NCBI GenBank assembly: GCA_903888515.1
Contig: CAISTY010000109.1
Coordinates: forward strand, 1 to 49,952
Reading direction: 5' to 3'
Length of the DNA: 49,952 bases
From: Akkermansiaceae bacterium
Lineage (GTDB): Bacteria; Verrucomicrobiota; Verrucomicrobiia; Verrucomicrobiales; Akkermansiaceae
Shown: one piece after another, positions 1 through 7,548 of the stretch
How positions within the stretch are numbered: the first letter of the stretch is position 1
Layout: every line of letters starts with the position of its first letter
Position numbers and translations under genes: made by a program
The notes under the pieces: generated by a model
What the model was told of the DNA's origin: nothing
The model's database searches: none
What the model saw: only the letters and a program-made list of their open reading frames with translations

Positions 1-196
1 AGACCTTTAGACCTTTAGACCTTTAGACCTTTAGACCTTTAGACCTTTAGACCTTTAGACCTTTAGACCTTTAGACCTTTAGACCTTTAGACCTTTAGAC
101 CTTTAGACCTTTAGACCTTTAGACCCTTAGACCCTTAGACCCTTAGACCTTTAGACCTTTAGACCTTTAGACCTTTAGACGTTTAGACGTTTCGTC
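1..196. repeat. Tandem octamer array AGACCTTT, about 24 copies
   Basis: The window opens inside an almost perfect array of the 8-bp unit AGACCTTT with a few AGACCCTT and AGACGTTT variants. On the minus strand the unit reads AAAGGTCT and contains TAA. Because 8 is not a multiple of 3, the array closes all reading frames within 24 nt. The rfbG stop codon lies inside it. The left border is cut by the window end, so the real length is unknown. Confidence 0.97.
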
Positions 197-1420
197 TTTT
201 TCCTCTACGCCTCTTCCCCATGCCAGGCCTTTGGCGGATGCCGCAGTGTGGTAGGTTTCGATTTGCCGGAGAGTGAGTTCGTGGGTGTTGCGGCCCATGG
301 CTTCTTCAAGATACCATTCCGCGGTGGTTGCGATGGTTTGTTCGAAGTTCCACACCGGCTGCCAGCCGAGCAGGTGGAAGGCTTTGTCGATGGCGAGATT
401 GAGATTTGATGCTTCGTGGAGGGCGTTTGGATCGGAGGCGTCGGACCACTCGCCGCCGGTGTGTTTGAGCAGTTCCTGGACGAGCTCCGCGACGGTGCGG
501 TTGCTGGTGAGGGCCGGGCCGAAGTTGAAGGGAGAAGCCAGAGACCAGACGCCAGAGACCAAAGTGGAGAATGTGGGCTTTGCGCAGGGCTCGTCTTCAA
601 TTTCTGCTTTCTGCTTTCTGCTTTCTATATTTTCCTCGGTCCGCATTCTGCTATCTGCTTTTGCCAAGCATGCGCCTAGCCAGAGGTAGCCGCTTAGGGG
701 TTCGAGGACGTGCTGCCACGGGCGAGTGGCGATCTTGTTGCGCACGGGGACAGGTTGGCCTGTGCGCAAGGCGCGGATGCAGTCGGGTATGATCCTGTCG
801 AGCGCCCAGTCGCCACCACCGATGACGTTGCCAGCACGTGCGGAGGCCAAGCAGATCGTGGCTTGTGGCTTGTGGATTCTGGATGCTGAAGAGAAGAAGC
901 TTTTTCTGTAAGAAGCGATGACAAGCTCTGCGGCACCTTTGGACGCACTGTACGGATCATGTCCACCCATGGCGTCTTCCTCGCGATAAGCATGCAGCCA
1001 TTCGCGGTTTTCGTAGCATTTGTCGGTAGTGATGCAGACGACGGTGCAGGATTGGTTTCGCAGGCGGATGGCATCTAGCAGATGAGCCGTGCCCATGACG
1101 TTGGTGGCGAACGTCTCGACGGGACACTCATAGGATAGGCGGACCAGCGGCTGGGCGGCTAGATGGAAGACCATGTCGGGGTTAGCCGATTCAATCGCTG
1201 ATCTCAGGGCGGGCTGGTCGGCCAGGTCGGCACGGGTATCCGAGGCAAGACGATCCGCCAATCCCAACTGGTTGAAGAGGATCTCGTGTGGCTGGGGATC
1301 AAGCGCGAATCCGTGGACCTCCGCGCCCAACATCAACAACCATTCCGCCAGCCAGGAACCCTTGAAGCCGGTGTGCCCGGTAAGGAAAACGCGTTTGTTT
1401 TTGTAAAAATTGTCGAACAT
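167..1420 (-). CDS. rfbG: CDP-glucose 4,6-dehydratase
   Basis: This short-chain dehydrogenase/epimerase converts CDP-D-glucose to CDP-4-keto-6-deoxyglucose in the cytoplasm, the step after RfbF. The nucleotide-binding motif TGHTGFKGSW is at about residues 14-23. The catalytic TTDKCYEN is at 131-138 and YSASK at 157-161, followed by the family-typical ASARAGNVIGGGDW stretch. At 417 aa it is longer than the usual ~360. Two low-complexity insertions explain this, at about residues 177-188 and 255-296. They are encoded by short tandem repeats (7-mers such as GTGGCTT and CTGCTTT) of the kind that fill nearby spacers. The C-terminus also runs into the octamer array. It lies downstream of rfbF in the same orientation. 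The function is clear; whether the inserts are tolerated is not. Confidence 0.93.
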   Translation of the reverse strand: MFDNFYKNKRVFLTGHTGFKGSWLAEWLLMLGAEVHGFALDPQPHEILFNQLGLADRLASDTRADLADQPALRSAIESANPDMVFHLAAQPLVRLSYECPVETFATNVMGTAHLLDAIRLRNQSCTVVCITTDKCYENREWLHAYREEDAMGGHDPYSASKGAAELVIASYRKSFFSSASRIHKPQATICLASARAGNVIGGGDWALDRIIPDCIRALRTGQPVPVRNKIATRPWQHVLEPLSGYLWLGACLAKADSRMRTEENIESRKQKAEIEDEPCAKPTFSTLVSGVWSLASPFNFGPALTSNRTVAELVQELLKHTGGEWSDASDPNALHEASNLNLAIDKAFHLLGWQPVWNFEQTIATTAEWYLEEAMGRNTHELTLRQIETYHTAASAKGLAWGRGVEEKDETSKRLKV

Positions 1421-1430
1421 GGAAGAAAAA

Positions 1431-1610
1431 GAGCTGAAGAGGAAGAGTCGAAAGTCTAAAAGTCTAAAAGTCGAAGGTCGAAGAGGAAGAGTCGAAAGTC
1501 TAAAGGTCTAAAGGTCGAAGAGGAAGAGGAAGAGGAAGAGGAAGAGGAAGATGTCTAAAGGTCTAAAGGTCGAAGGTCGAAGAGGAAGAGGTCGAAAATG
1601 AGTTGAGCTA
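1431..1610. repeat. Short tandem repeats TCTAAAGG / GAAGAG upstream of rfbG
   Basis: The rfbF-rfbG spacer is made almost wholly of degenerate 6-8 bp repeats: TCTAAAAG, TCTAAAGG, TCGAAGG and runs of GAAGAG. The octamer is the reverse complement of the array at 1-196, so rfbG is flanked by inverted copies of one repeat family. I see no gene or clear promoter here. Confidence 0.9.
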
Positions 1611-1674
1611 CGCGCTGGTCATTTGCCGCGCAGGAGTAACGATGAAGAGCATGTCCGCAGGTCTTTGCTGCATC

Positions 1675-1716
1675 GACTTTTAGACTTTTAGACCTTTGAC
1701 TTTTAGACTCTTCATC
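1675..1716. repeat. Short AGACTTTT array at the rfbF 3' end
   Basis: Four to five units of AGACTTTT/AGACCTTT directly abut the rfbF stop codon. This is the same family and orientation as the array at 1-196. Confidence 0.85.
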
Positions 1717-2481
1717 TCACCAGCTCTTCCACGGCGCATTGCCGGTTTCCCAGAGGTTTTCCAGTTCATGCTTGTCGCGCAGGGTATCCATGGGTCGCCA
1801 GAAGCCGGGGTGTTTGTAGATGCCGAGTTGCTGTTGTTTGGCGAGGTTTTCCAGGGGGGTGCGTTCCCAGATGGTCGGGTCGCCAGCGATTTCGTCGAAG
1901 ACTGACGGCTCAAGCACGAAGAAGCCACCGTTGATCCATGAGCCGTCGCCTTGTGGTTTTTCCTGAAAGGATACCACGCGGTCCTGATCGAGGTCGAGTG
2001 CTCCGAAGCGCCCCGGTGGCTGAACTCCGGTGAGCGTGGCTTTGAGTCCGCCTGCTTTGTGGAAGGCGACGAGCGAGGTGATGTCGATGTCACCCACCCC
2101 GTCACCGTAGGTGCAGCAGAAGGTGCCATCCACATAGGGTTCGATGCGTTTGATACGGCAGCCGGTCATGGTTTCGTCACCGGTATCGATGATCGTCACC
2201 CGCCATGGCTCGGCCTTTTTCTGGTGAACCTCCATGGCGTTGTTCTCCATGTCGAAGGTGACGTCGGACATGTGGAGGAAGTAATTTGCGAAATACTCCT
2301 TGATGATGTAGCCCTTGTAACCCGCGCAGATCACAAAATCGTTGATGCCGTGAGCACTGTAGATCTTCAGGATGTGCCAGAGAATAGGCCTGCCGCCGAT
2401 TTCAATCATGGGTTTCGGCTTGAGGGAGGTTTCTTCGGAAAGGCGGGTGCCAAGGCCCCCGGCAAGGATGACGGCTTTCAT
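1717..2481 (-). CDS. rfbF: Glucose-1-phosphate cytidylyltransferase
   Basis: It makes CDP-D-glucose from CTP and glucose 1-phosphate, the entry step of the CDP-deoxyhexose pathway. The N-terminus has the sugar-nucleotidyltransferase signature GGLGTRLSEET (about residues 8-18) and PKPM (about 22-25). The 254-aa length matches the family. It sits just upstream of rfbG, its pathway partner, on the same strand. Short repeat arrays flank both ends. The start is an ATG at 2481 and the reading frame shows no damage. Confidence 0.96.
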   Translation of the reverse strand: MKAVILAGGLGTRLSEETSLKPKPMIEIGGRPILWHILKIYSAHGINDFVICAGYKGYIIKEYFANYFLHMSDVTFDMENNAMEVHQKKAEPWRVTIIDTGDETMTGCRIKRIEPYVDGTFCCTYGDGVGDIDITSLVAFHKAGGLKATLTGVQPPGRFGALDLDQDRVVSFQEKPQGDGSWINGGFFVLEPSVFDEIAGDPTIWERTPLENLAKQQQLGIYKHPGFWRPMDTLRDKHELENLWETGNAPWKSW

Positions 2482-2511
2482 AGAGGTGTGATAGAGAGGA
2501 TATCGGACGAG

Positions 2512-2690
2512 CAGATGTCTAAAAGTCGAAGGTCTGTAAGTCTAAAAGTCGAGTGAGGACAGATGGCAGTCGACTTCTGATCTCTGTCTTTTCATTGAAC
2601 TGGTTTCCGTCCCTTGACTTCTGATCTCTGATTATATTATCTTATATACTTCGCGGGTTTCGCGTGCTTCGCGGCTCAAAACCGGTTTCC
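2512..2690. repeat. Mixed short-repeat spacer between rfbF and the membrane polymerase
   Basis: The spacer begins with TCTAAAAG/TCGAAGG units, then the words TTGACTTCTGATCTCTG repeated twice. It ends with a TTCGCGGGTTTCGCGTGCTTCGCGG block. The last block reaches the 3' end of the next gene and is the same family as 5630-5722. Confidence 0.8.
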
Positions 2691-4217
2691 CAGAGGGGCT
2701 GGGTCAAGGCTGGGGGTATTGGTGGATAACTCGGACTGGTGGATCGAATAGAGTAATTTAACCATGCCGGCGCTGGCGATAAGGATGGCGAAATCGTTTC
2801 TATATTCACCGAATACCACCCAATACCAGAGGGGGTGAATCAGGAATGGCATGCAGACAAACAAAACGAAGCCCCAAGCCGGCTGATTGCGATAATAGCG
2901 AATGCAGCGGGCGGCAAAAATGGCAAAGACGATGAGCGCGGCGGTGGCTGCGATCAAGCCGACTACGCCTGTGAAACGGATGGTTTCAACGTGGAAGCCA
3001 TGATAGGAACCAGTAATCATGAACATTTCCTCCGTACTCATGCCGCCAGTCATTCTCCAGTCCTTAAACATCATTGCGGTGCGGGCGGCCATTTCACTGG
3101 AGGAATACTGAAACCCATCGCCAAGCCATTTGTTGTGGATATATTTGTCCGAGGTGAGCGCGCGTTTCCACATGTCAAAGCGGAAATCATTGCTGCTTTC
3201 TCCCGACCTCACGATATCATCGCGCACATGAACCCCTGGCACGAGTGTGAGAACCCGCTGCACGCTGAAAGGAAGAGACGTTGTTGGAACGGCGATCAAA
3301 AAAACGGCCAGCAGCATGGTGCCGATGAAACAGACGATCAGCACGTCCAGGGGTTTGCGACGGAGCAATGAACCCATGGAAAAATCGATGAATAAACGTG
3401 CGGCACCGCTCCGGAATCCGCCGAACAATGTCGCCGCCACCGCCCCAAAGGCAATGACCGCCCGCCACGGCTTGCGGAAATCCAGTGCTGCGACCGGTCT
3501 CCATAAGGTGCTGGCCATGGTGCCAAAGAGGACGCCGAGCGCACCAAATTCCGTAATGCGTTGTTCATTGACGTCCAAGGCATAGTTCACAGATTGGGAG
3601 GCCGTAAAGCTTACATTTGAGTAATATCGTATCGCAACTTCAGCAAAAGCTGGAGAGAAGCCGGAAATAATATTGATCATCGCATCCGCTGAGGTTAGCA
3701 GGATGAACCCGATCGCCGCCCAACGCCAAGTGCGCAGGTCCGCCTCGGCCGTGCTGATCAGGATGAACGCGATGAACGCGACGCCATAGATAAAATAGGG
3801 TTTGCCACCCGATACATCGCCCCCCATGATTCTCAATCCTGTTGGATTGCGCAGGTAGGCCTGCCAGATGGTCAAGGCGACCAAGAGAATGGCGGTTTCC
3901 ATACCGGTCCAACGGAACCGGAGGCGCTGTTGTCGGGAAGCAATCCGCAACAGTGTGAATCCAGCCACCACGACAGTCATGATGTGCCATGTGGCCGGGC
4001 ATCCGGGAATAAAGTTAAAACCGCCCTGCATGCCGAGTGTTGCGGGAATGAGAATCCAGATATGGCGGCCTAAAAGGAGGCAGGTGATCAGGAAAAGCAC
4101 GCCGCCGACCCAGGCCATGACTTCGACCTGTGCGGTCGCGGCGGCAATGCCCAGATACAGCGCAAAGAACAGCGCAATGACGACGATGAGAAGGGCTTTT
4201 AGTTTTGTGGAGTCCAT
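2676..4217 (-). CDS. O-antigen ligase/polymerase-like membrane protein
   Basis: This 513-aa polytopic inner-membrane protein has about 11-12 hydrophobic segments spread along its length. A large hydrophilic loop before the last segments (roughly residues 320-420) contains a His-bearing SYHGFHVE stretch. This topology is typical of Wzy polymerases and WaaL/Wzc-associated ligases, which join polysaccharide repeat units or transfer them to a lipid carrier. The location among sugar-nucleotide genes supports that role. No residue-level signature separates polymerase from ligase, so I leave the symbol blank. The start is the ATG at 4217. The C-terminal end lies in a TTCGCG-type repeat. Confidence 0.75.
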   Translation of the reverse strand: MDSTKLKALLIVVIALFFALYLGIAAATAQVEVMAWVGGVLFLITCLLLGRHIWILIPATLGMQGGFNFIPGCPATWHIMTVVVAGFTLLRIASRQQRLRFRWTGMETAILLVALTIWQAYLRNPTGLRIMGGDVSGGKPYFIYGVAFIAFILISTAEADLRTWRWAAIGFILLTSADAMINIISGFSPAFAEVAIRYYSNVSFTASQSVNYALDVNEQRITEFGALGVLFGTMASTLWRPVAALDFRKPWRAVIAFGAVAATLFGGFRSGAARLFIDFSMGSLLRRKPLDVLIVCFIGTMLLAVFLIAVPTTSLPFSVQRVLTLVPGVHVRDDIVRSGESSNDFRFDMWKRALTSDKYIHNKWLGDGFQYSSSEMAARTAMMFKDWRMTGGMSTEEMFMITGSYHGFHVETIRFTGVVGLIAATAALIVFAIFAARCIRYYRNQPAWGFVLFVCMPFLIHPLWYWVVFGEYRNDFAILIASAGMVKLLYSIHQSELSTNTPSLDPAPLGNRF

Positions 4218-4269
4218 TGGAGAAGTGCGCGAAGCGCGCGTTTAAAGCTTTGGAGTGTAGCGCATTACT

Positions 4270-4349
4270 TCAGCAGGTCTGATCCTTGGCGAGGTCCGGG
4301 TAGGTGCCGAGGAAGATCGTGTGGTTCATGATGCGGTCGGCGCCGGGGA
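4270..4349 (-). pseudogene. Remnant: C-terminal end of RfbH (CDP-4-keto-6-deoxyglucose 3-dehydrase)
   Basis: The minus strand encodes a 26-residue tail containing GADRIMNHTIFLGTYPDL before a TGA at 4272-4270. This resembles the C-terminus of RfbH, a PLP-type dehydrase that follows RfbF and RfbG in CDP-3,6-dideoxyhexose synthesis (family tail like DRIMNQTFWxGVYPGL). Upstream the frame dissolves into GAAAGCT-type repeats, so only the last exon-sized scrap remains. The identification rests on recall of the family C-terminus and on the rfbF-rfbG neighbourhood. Confidence 0.65.
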
Positions 4350-4490
4350 GGGGAGGGGAGAGGAAGAAGAAAGCTGAAAGCTGAAAGTTGACAGTTGAAA
4401 GTCGAAAGTCGAAATGCAAAGTGCTCCGCGCTAGGGTCGCTTTCTTTTATTTGTAGCGTTCTGCTTTCTCGATTTTCTTCGGTCTGGGAG
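4350..4490. repeat. GAAAGCT/GAAAGTC short tandem repeats
   Basis: Degenerate 7-8 bp repeats (GAAAGCT, GAAAGTT, GAAAGTC) sit next to the truncated rfbH tail. They are followed by a TTCTGCTTTCT...TTTTCTTCGGTC block that closely resembles the insertion in rfbG at about 605-645. A frame of about 100 codons crosses the region, but it is only read-through of the repeats. Confidence 0.8.
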
Positions 4491-4502
4491 CTCTCCGATC
4501 CC

Positions 4503-5057
4503 TCACTTTGCCAGAAGCGAGAGAATCCAGCGCTTGTTTTCATCGAACGCAGCTTGGATTTCGGGAATGACAGGAATGATCGCGGCGTCAAGGGTTGCAG
4601 GAATCGAGGAAGAAGCTGACGGGATTTGCGACAGCAGGAATAGAATGTCGGCCCGGTCTTGAGGATCGACCCTCATCATCTTTGTTAGAACGAGGTCGCC
4701 GACGGATGGCCGCAGGATGGACAAGTGCCGCAGCCCGGTTAATGGGATCGGCACCACATGCTCCAGCCATGATGGGGAAAGCACGACTTGGTCATCACGG
4801 AACAAATGAGTGATGTAAAGGCCACCGGGCTCGAGTTCGCGATTGGTGCTCTCCAGAGCAATCCAGAATTGGTCGTCCATCTCAATGGCATCCATCTCAA
4901 CTCGTGGAAGGATCGCGTCCACGTCAAAGGTCGCAGCGAATGCCGGTTCCGGCACGGGGAATCCAAGTGCCAGCGCGGCGCGTCCGTAAAGGATCATGCG
5001 GGTTGGCTGGGTCAAATGACGGTCGAGCGTTCTGAGGATGATTTCCGGGTGGTTCAT
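4503..5057 (-). CDS. Nucleotidyltransferase-fold protein, module 1 (putative toxin or modifier)
   Basis: It has a minimal-NTase pattern: a Gly-rich turn (YGRAALALG, about residues 24-32) followed by a DVD pair (45-47). It resembles the DUF6036/AbiEii-like superfamily, whose members include toxin components that transfer nucleotides to tRNA or proteins. The 184-aa length fits a single domain. The ATG at 5057 overlaps the TGA of the upstream gene by 4 nt, indicating translational coupling. No catalytic assignment beyond the fold is possible. It could be a toxin, an antitoxin-type NTase or an uncharacterised modifier. Confidence 0.6.
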   Translation of the reverse strand: MNHPEIILRTLDRHLTQPTRMILYGRAALALGFPVPEPAFAATFDVDAILPRVEMDAIEMDDQFWIALESTNRELEPGGLYITHLFRDDQVVLSPSWLEHVVPIPLTGLRHLSILRPSVGDLVLTKMMRVDPQDRADILFLLSQIPSASSSIPATLDAAIIPVIPEIQAAFDENKRWILSLLAK

Positions 5058-5578
5058 GTGATCGGGGTCAGCCAACGGGTGACGGCTGGGCCGGATTTCT
5101 GGATACCGGGCATGGAAACGAAGCGACTCCAGTGGGGAAGGTCAGGCTCGCTTCCCGCTTGTGCGGCCGGGAGATTGGAGAGGACCGTGATCCAGAAGTT
5201 CCGGCCCTCAGGATCGTGAGCGAGTCCGGCACGGGAGATGTGGGTGAGAACACGGACGGCTTTATGCTGAACGGCGAGCGCCGCGAGGCGATGCGGATCA
5301 ATGCGAGGGGAACGGGCGAGTTGTGCAGCACAGCGAATCGCCGTAGGATGATAGGCGTTTTCGCCCAAGATCAGCAGGATGGTCAGTTCGTCATCGGATA
5401 ATCGATTCAATCCAGGATCGGGAATCGCCAAAGGCGTCGCGGAACGATAGTGCTTGCAGCCCCTGATAGCCGCCACTTCGATGGCGTGGTCCAGCTCCGC
5501 AATGCCAAGGCGCCTGGCCTTTCTAACAAGAAAGGAAACCGGGGCGGTTTCTCCGAGTTGCTGCGCAAGGGTTGGCAT
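5054..5578 (-). CDS. Unknown protein, upstream partner of NTase module 1
   Basis: This 174-aa soluble protein has no motif that I recognise. It is rich in Leu/Ala/Arg and likely mostly helical. A central LSDDELTILLILGENAYHP stretch is followed by an Ala/Arg-rich helix, which might be a small DNA-binding or scaffold domain. It is coupled to the downstream NTase by an ATGA overlap, so the two are probably one functional pair. I chose the ATG at 5578; a GTG at 5620 is an alternative. A possible degenerate copy of the TTGTTCA operator lies at 5623-5642. Confidence 0.5.
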   Translation of the reverse strand: MPTLAQQLGETAPVSFLVRKARRLGIAELDHAIEVAAIRGCKHYRSATPLAIPDPGLNRLSDDELTILLILGENAYHPTAIRCAAQLARSPRIDPHRLAALAVQHKAVRVLTHISRAGLAHDPEGRNFWITVLSNLPAAQAGSEPDLPHWSRFVSMPGIQKSGPAVTRWLTPIT

Positions 5579-5629
5579 GGTGGTGGTATCTGATACAACG
5601 AAGCCTGGGCCGTGGCGCACCGATTATTC

Positions 5630-5722
5630 AAATCAGTTTCGCGATATTTCGCGTGCTTCGCGGTTGAATCATTCAGTGGTTCTTTGAACCGCGAAAATCG
5701 CGAAATGACGCGAACGGGCAAT
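5630..5722. repeat. TTCGCG-type repeat with long imperfect hairpin
   Basis: The words TTCGCGATATTTCGCGTG and CTTCGCGGTT on the left are mirrored by AACCGCGAAAATCGCGAAAT on the right, around a ~21-nt loop. The resulting imperfect stem could end transcription of the upstream methyltransferase gene or stabilise the RNA. A single-arm relative is at 2650-2690. Confidence 0.75.
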
Positions 5723-5771
5723 GGTGTCTTGGATTCAAGCTTGTTTTTAGGATCATGTGATGAAGGCGGGG

Positions 5772-6443
5772 TCAAGCTGGGGGCGGCTTGATGTGAATGA
5801 CATCATTCCATACTTCGAAGGCGTGGGTTGGGAATATCCTTGTGGAGATGTTTTTCATTTCCTCCATTGAGGGGTATGCGGGGTCTGTTCCAAAGCATCG
5901 GGCGTCGTCTATCAGGATGCTGAAGGCGTATTGGCTTCCCTGTGCAATCGCCGTCAATTCCTCATGGATTGGACAGTCTTTTAATCCGCGTCCGGTCATG
6001 CCGGCGGAATAGTGTCCATCGAGCCAGAATAGGCACGGACCCTGGATCGCGCCCACCACACGTTTCAATTCCACAGCGGAGTCACCAGTTACAATCTCCA
6101 CCTGAGGGATATTGCGGAAGCGGGATCTGGCGATCTCGGCCAGCCTGGGTTGAACCTCAATGGAAATCAGGTTTTTGCAGGTATTGCGCATGAACCACAG
6201 GGTATCACCCATGTAGGTTCCGGTTTCGATGAATGTGCTGGCTCCGATGCGCAGAGCTTCGGCCTTGAGCATGGCACGTTTGATCAGGTAGGGTGGTGGC
6301 CCCACCCAGCCTTCCGAGCGCAGTTGATTGACACGACGGAGCAATTGCAGGGTCTCGCCGATTTCAGCGAAGCACGGGAAGATCCGCAGAAATGAATTGC
6401 GGAGCTGCAGTACTTGTAATTTTCGGTTTGCGGACAGGTTCAT
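5772..6443 (-). CDS. Class I SAM-dependent methyltransferase-like protein
   Basis: This 223-aa soluble protein has a Rossmann-type methyltransferase core. FIETGTYMGDTLWFM (about residues 70-84) fits SAM motif I. SIEVQPRLAEIA provides the acidic residue after strand 2, and LFWLDGHYSAG fits the motif IV region with a DGH triad. It resembles the FkbM/class I enzymes found in polysaccharide clusters and probably O-methylates a sugar, though the substrate cannot be read from sequence. I used the ATG at 6443; a GTG at 6464 would add seven residues. It belongs to the minus-strand operon, downstream of the GT11 gene. Confidence 0.65.
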   Translation of the reverse strand: MNLSANRKLQVLQLRNSFLRIFPCFAEIGETLQLLRRVNQLRSEGWVGPPPYLIKRAMLKAEALRIGASTFIETGTYMGDTLWFMRNTCKNLISIEVQPRLAEIARSRFRNIPQVEIVTGDSAVELKRVVGAIQGPCLFWLDGHYSAGMTGRGLKDCPIHEELTAIAQGSQYAFSILIDDARCFGTDPAYPSMEEMKNISTRIFPTHAFEVWNDVIHIKPPPA

Positions 6444-6590
6444 GGAATGGGATGAATCCGACACACCGTCAGGAGACTAACGGGTGAACAGCACATTGCC
6501 GCCAAGGCGGAAGGTGGCGTTGACGACGGGACGAAATCCGCGTTGGCGTGATTTTCATGGCTGAAGTCGGCCTAACTAACGAGACAGGCG

Positions 6591-7466
6591 CTATGGGTTG
6601 TCAATCCCCGTATTGAGGATGAGCCAGCCGTTCTCGATTTTTTCCTCGATTGGGATTTTGCCAGTACCCAGAAGCCACGCATGGGGAACGATGACAAGTT
6701 TTCGGGGTTGCCAGTGCAACCATGCCGCCCACCATGAGTAGCTGCTGTTGGCGATGATATGGTGTGACGCGAGAGACATGAGGCGCATGTCATTGAGAGG
6801 GTTGGTGCGGGATTCCGGGAGATCGACAAAGTGGAATTCGGAGCCATGGAAGTGGGCGCGACACCAGGGGATGTCGTCCGAGAAGATCCAGAAGGTTGGC
6901 GAGGCAAGCTGGTCTTTCGCGTGAGCCACGGCCTGGTCATAGTATGCGGGAGTGCAGACAGCGAAGTTTTTGTAATGGATGAAATCGCCGCGCCGCACAT
7001 GGATGGAGACGGCGTTTTCCGCGATGATTTTGCGAGCGGTTTCGGCTGTTTGATGATCCATCGGCATGTCGCGGATATTGATTTCCTCTTGCAGCAGGGA
7101 ACGCATGTCCGGGAAGTAATGGTGGCTCTGAAAATAGCCCATGAGCAAGGTTCCATCCGGAAGTTCCTGGAACGAGGGATCGAAGGTGCTGTCGGACGTG
7201 CTCTCGCGATACACGCAATTGGCAGAGATCTCCGAGGGATGTTTCCCGGCGATCACCCGCATGGCGGGACCGATCCATAGTGGCCAGCGCCCGATGCGGG
7301 CACACAAGGATAAACCACGCATGACACGGGTCTGAGCCCAGTTGTGAGGGCGCAGCCAGGAACCATCCAGGACCACTTCGGTTGCATGCTTTCTGGCCAG
7401 CCAGCGGGCCGCGGCATATTGGAAGAAGTTGTTTCCAGTACGGCCTTGGAGGACCACGCGGATCAT
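6591..7466 (-). CDS. Alpha-1,2-fucosyltransferase, GT11 family
   Basis: It transfers L-fucose from GDP-fucose onto a glycan in the cytoplasm. The N-terminus GRTGNNFFQYAAARWLA matches the GT11 opening motif GxLGNQMFQYA. HVRRGDF (about residues 143-149) is the family HxRRGDF donor-site motif, and NSSYSWWAAWL is the C-terminal signature. The 291-aa length is normal. The GDP-fucose it needs would be made by gmd and wcaG in the same locus. The start is the ATG at 7466. Confidence 0.93.
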   Translation of the reverse strand: MIRVVLQGRTGNNFFQYAAARWLARKHATEVVLDGSWLRPHNWAQTRVMRGLSLCARIGRWPLWIGPAMRVIAGKHPSEISANCVYRESTSDSTFDPSFQELPDGTLLMGYFQSHHYFPDMRSLLQEEINIRDMPMDHQTAETARKIIAENAVSIHVRRGDFIHYKNFAVCTPAYYDQAVAHAKDQLASPTFWIFSDDIPWCRAHFHGSEFHFVDLPESRTNPLNDMRLMSLASHHIIANSSYSWWAAWLHWQPRKLVIVPHAWLLGTGKIPIEEKIENGWLILNTGIDNP

Positions 7467-7548
7467 GAGATGTGAGAGACGTCAGTCATTGAGGGATGGG
7501 AAAGGGCAAGTATCGGCGGCATTGAATCGAAGGTGGAGGAGCGGGGCA

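Noticed and set aside
1..196. Telomere-like or CRISPR-like array at the left end
   Set aside because: The 8-bp units have no spacers and recur inside the locus in both orientations, so they are ordinary short tandem repeats, not a chromosome end or a CRISPR.
4265..4591. 108-codon minus-strand frame across the repeat spacer
   Set aside because: It is low complexity and reads the rfbH remnant in a different frame; the tail match is the real signal.
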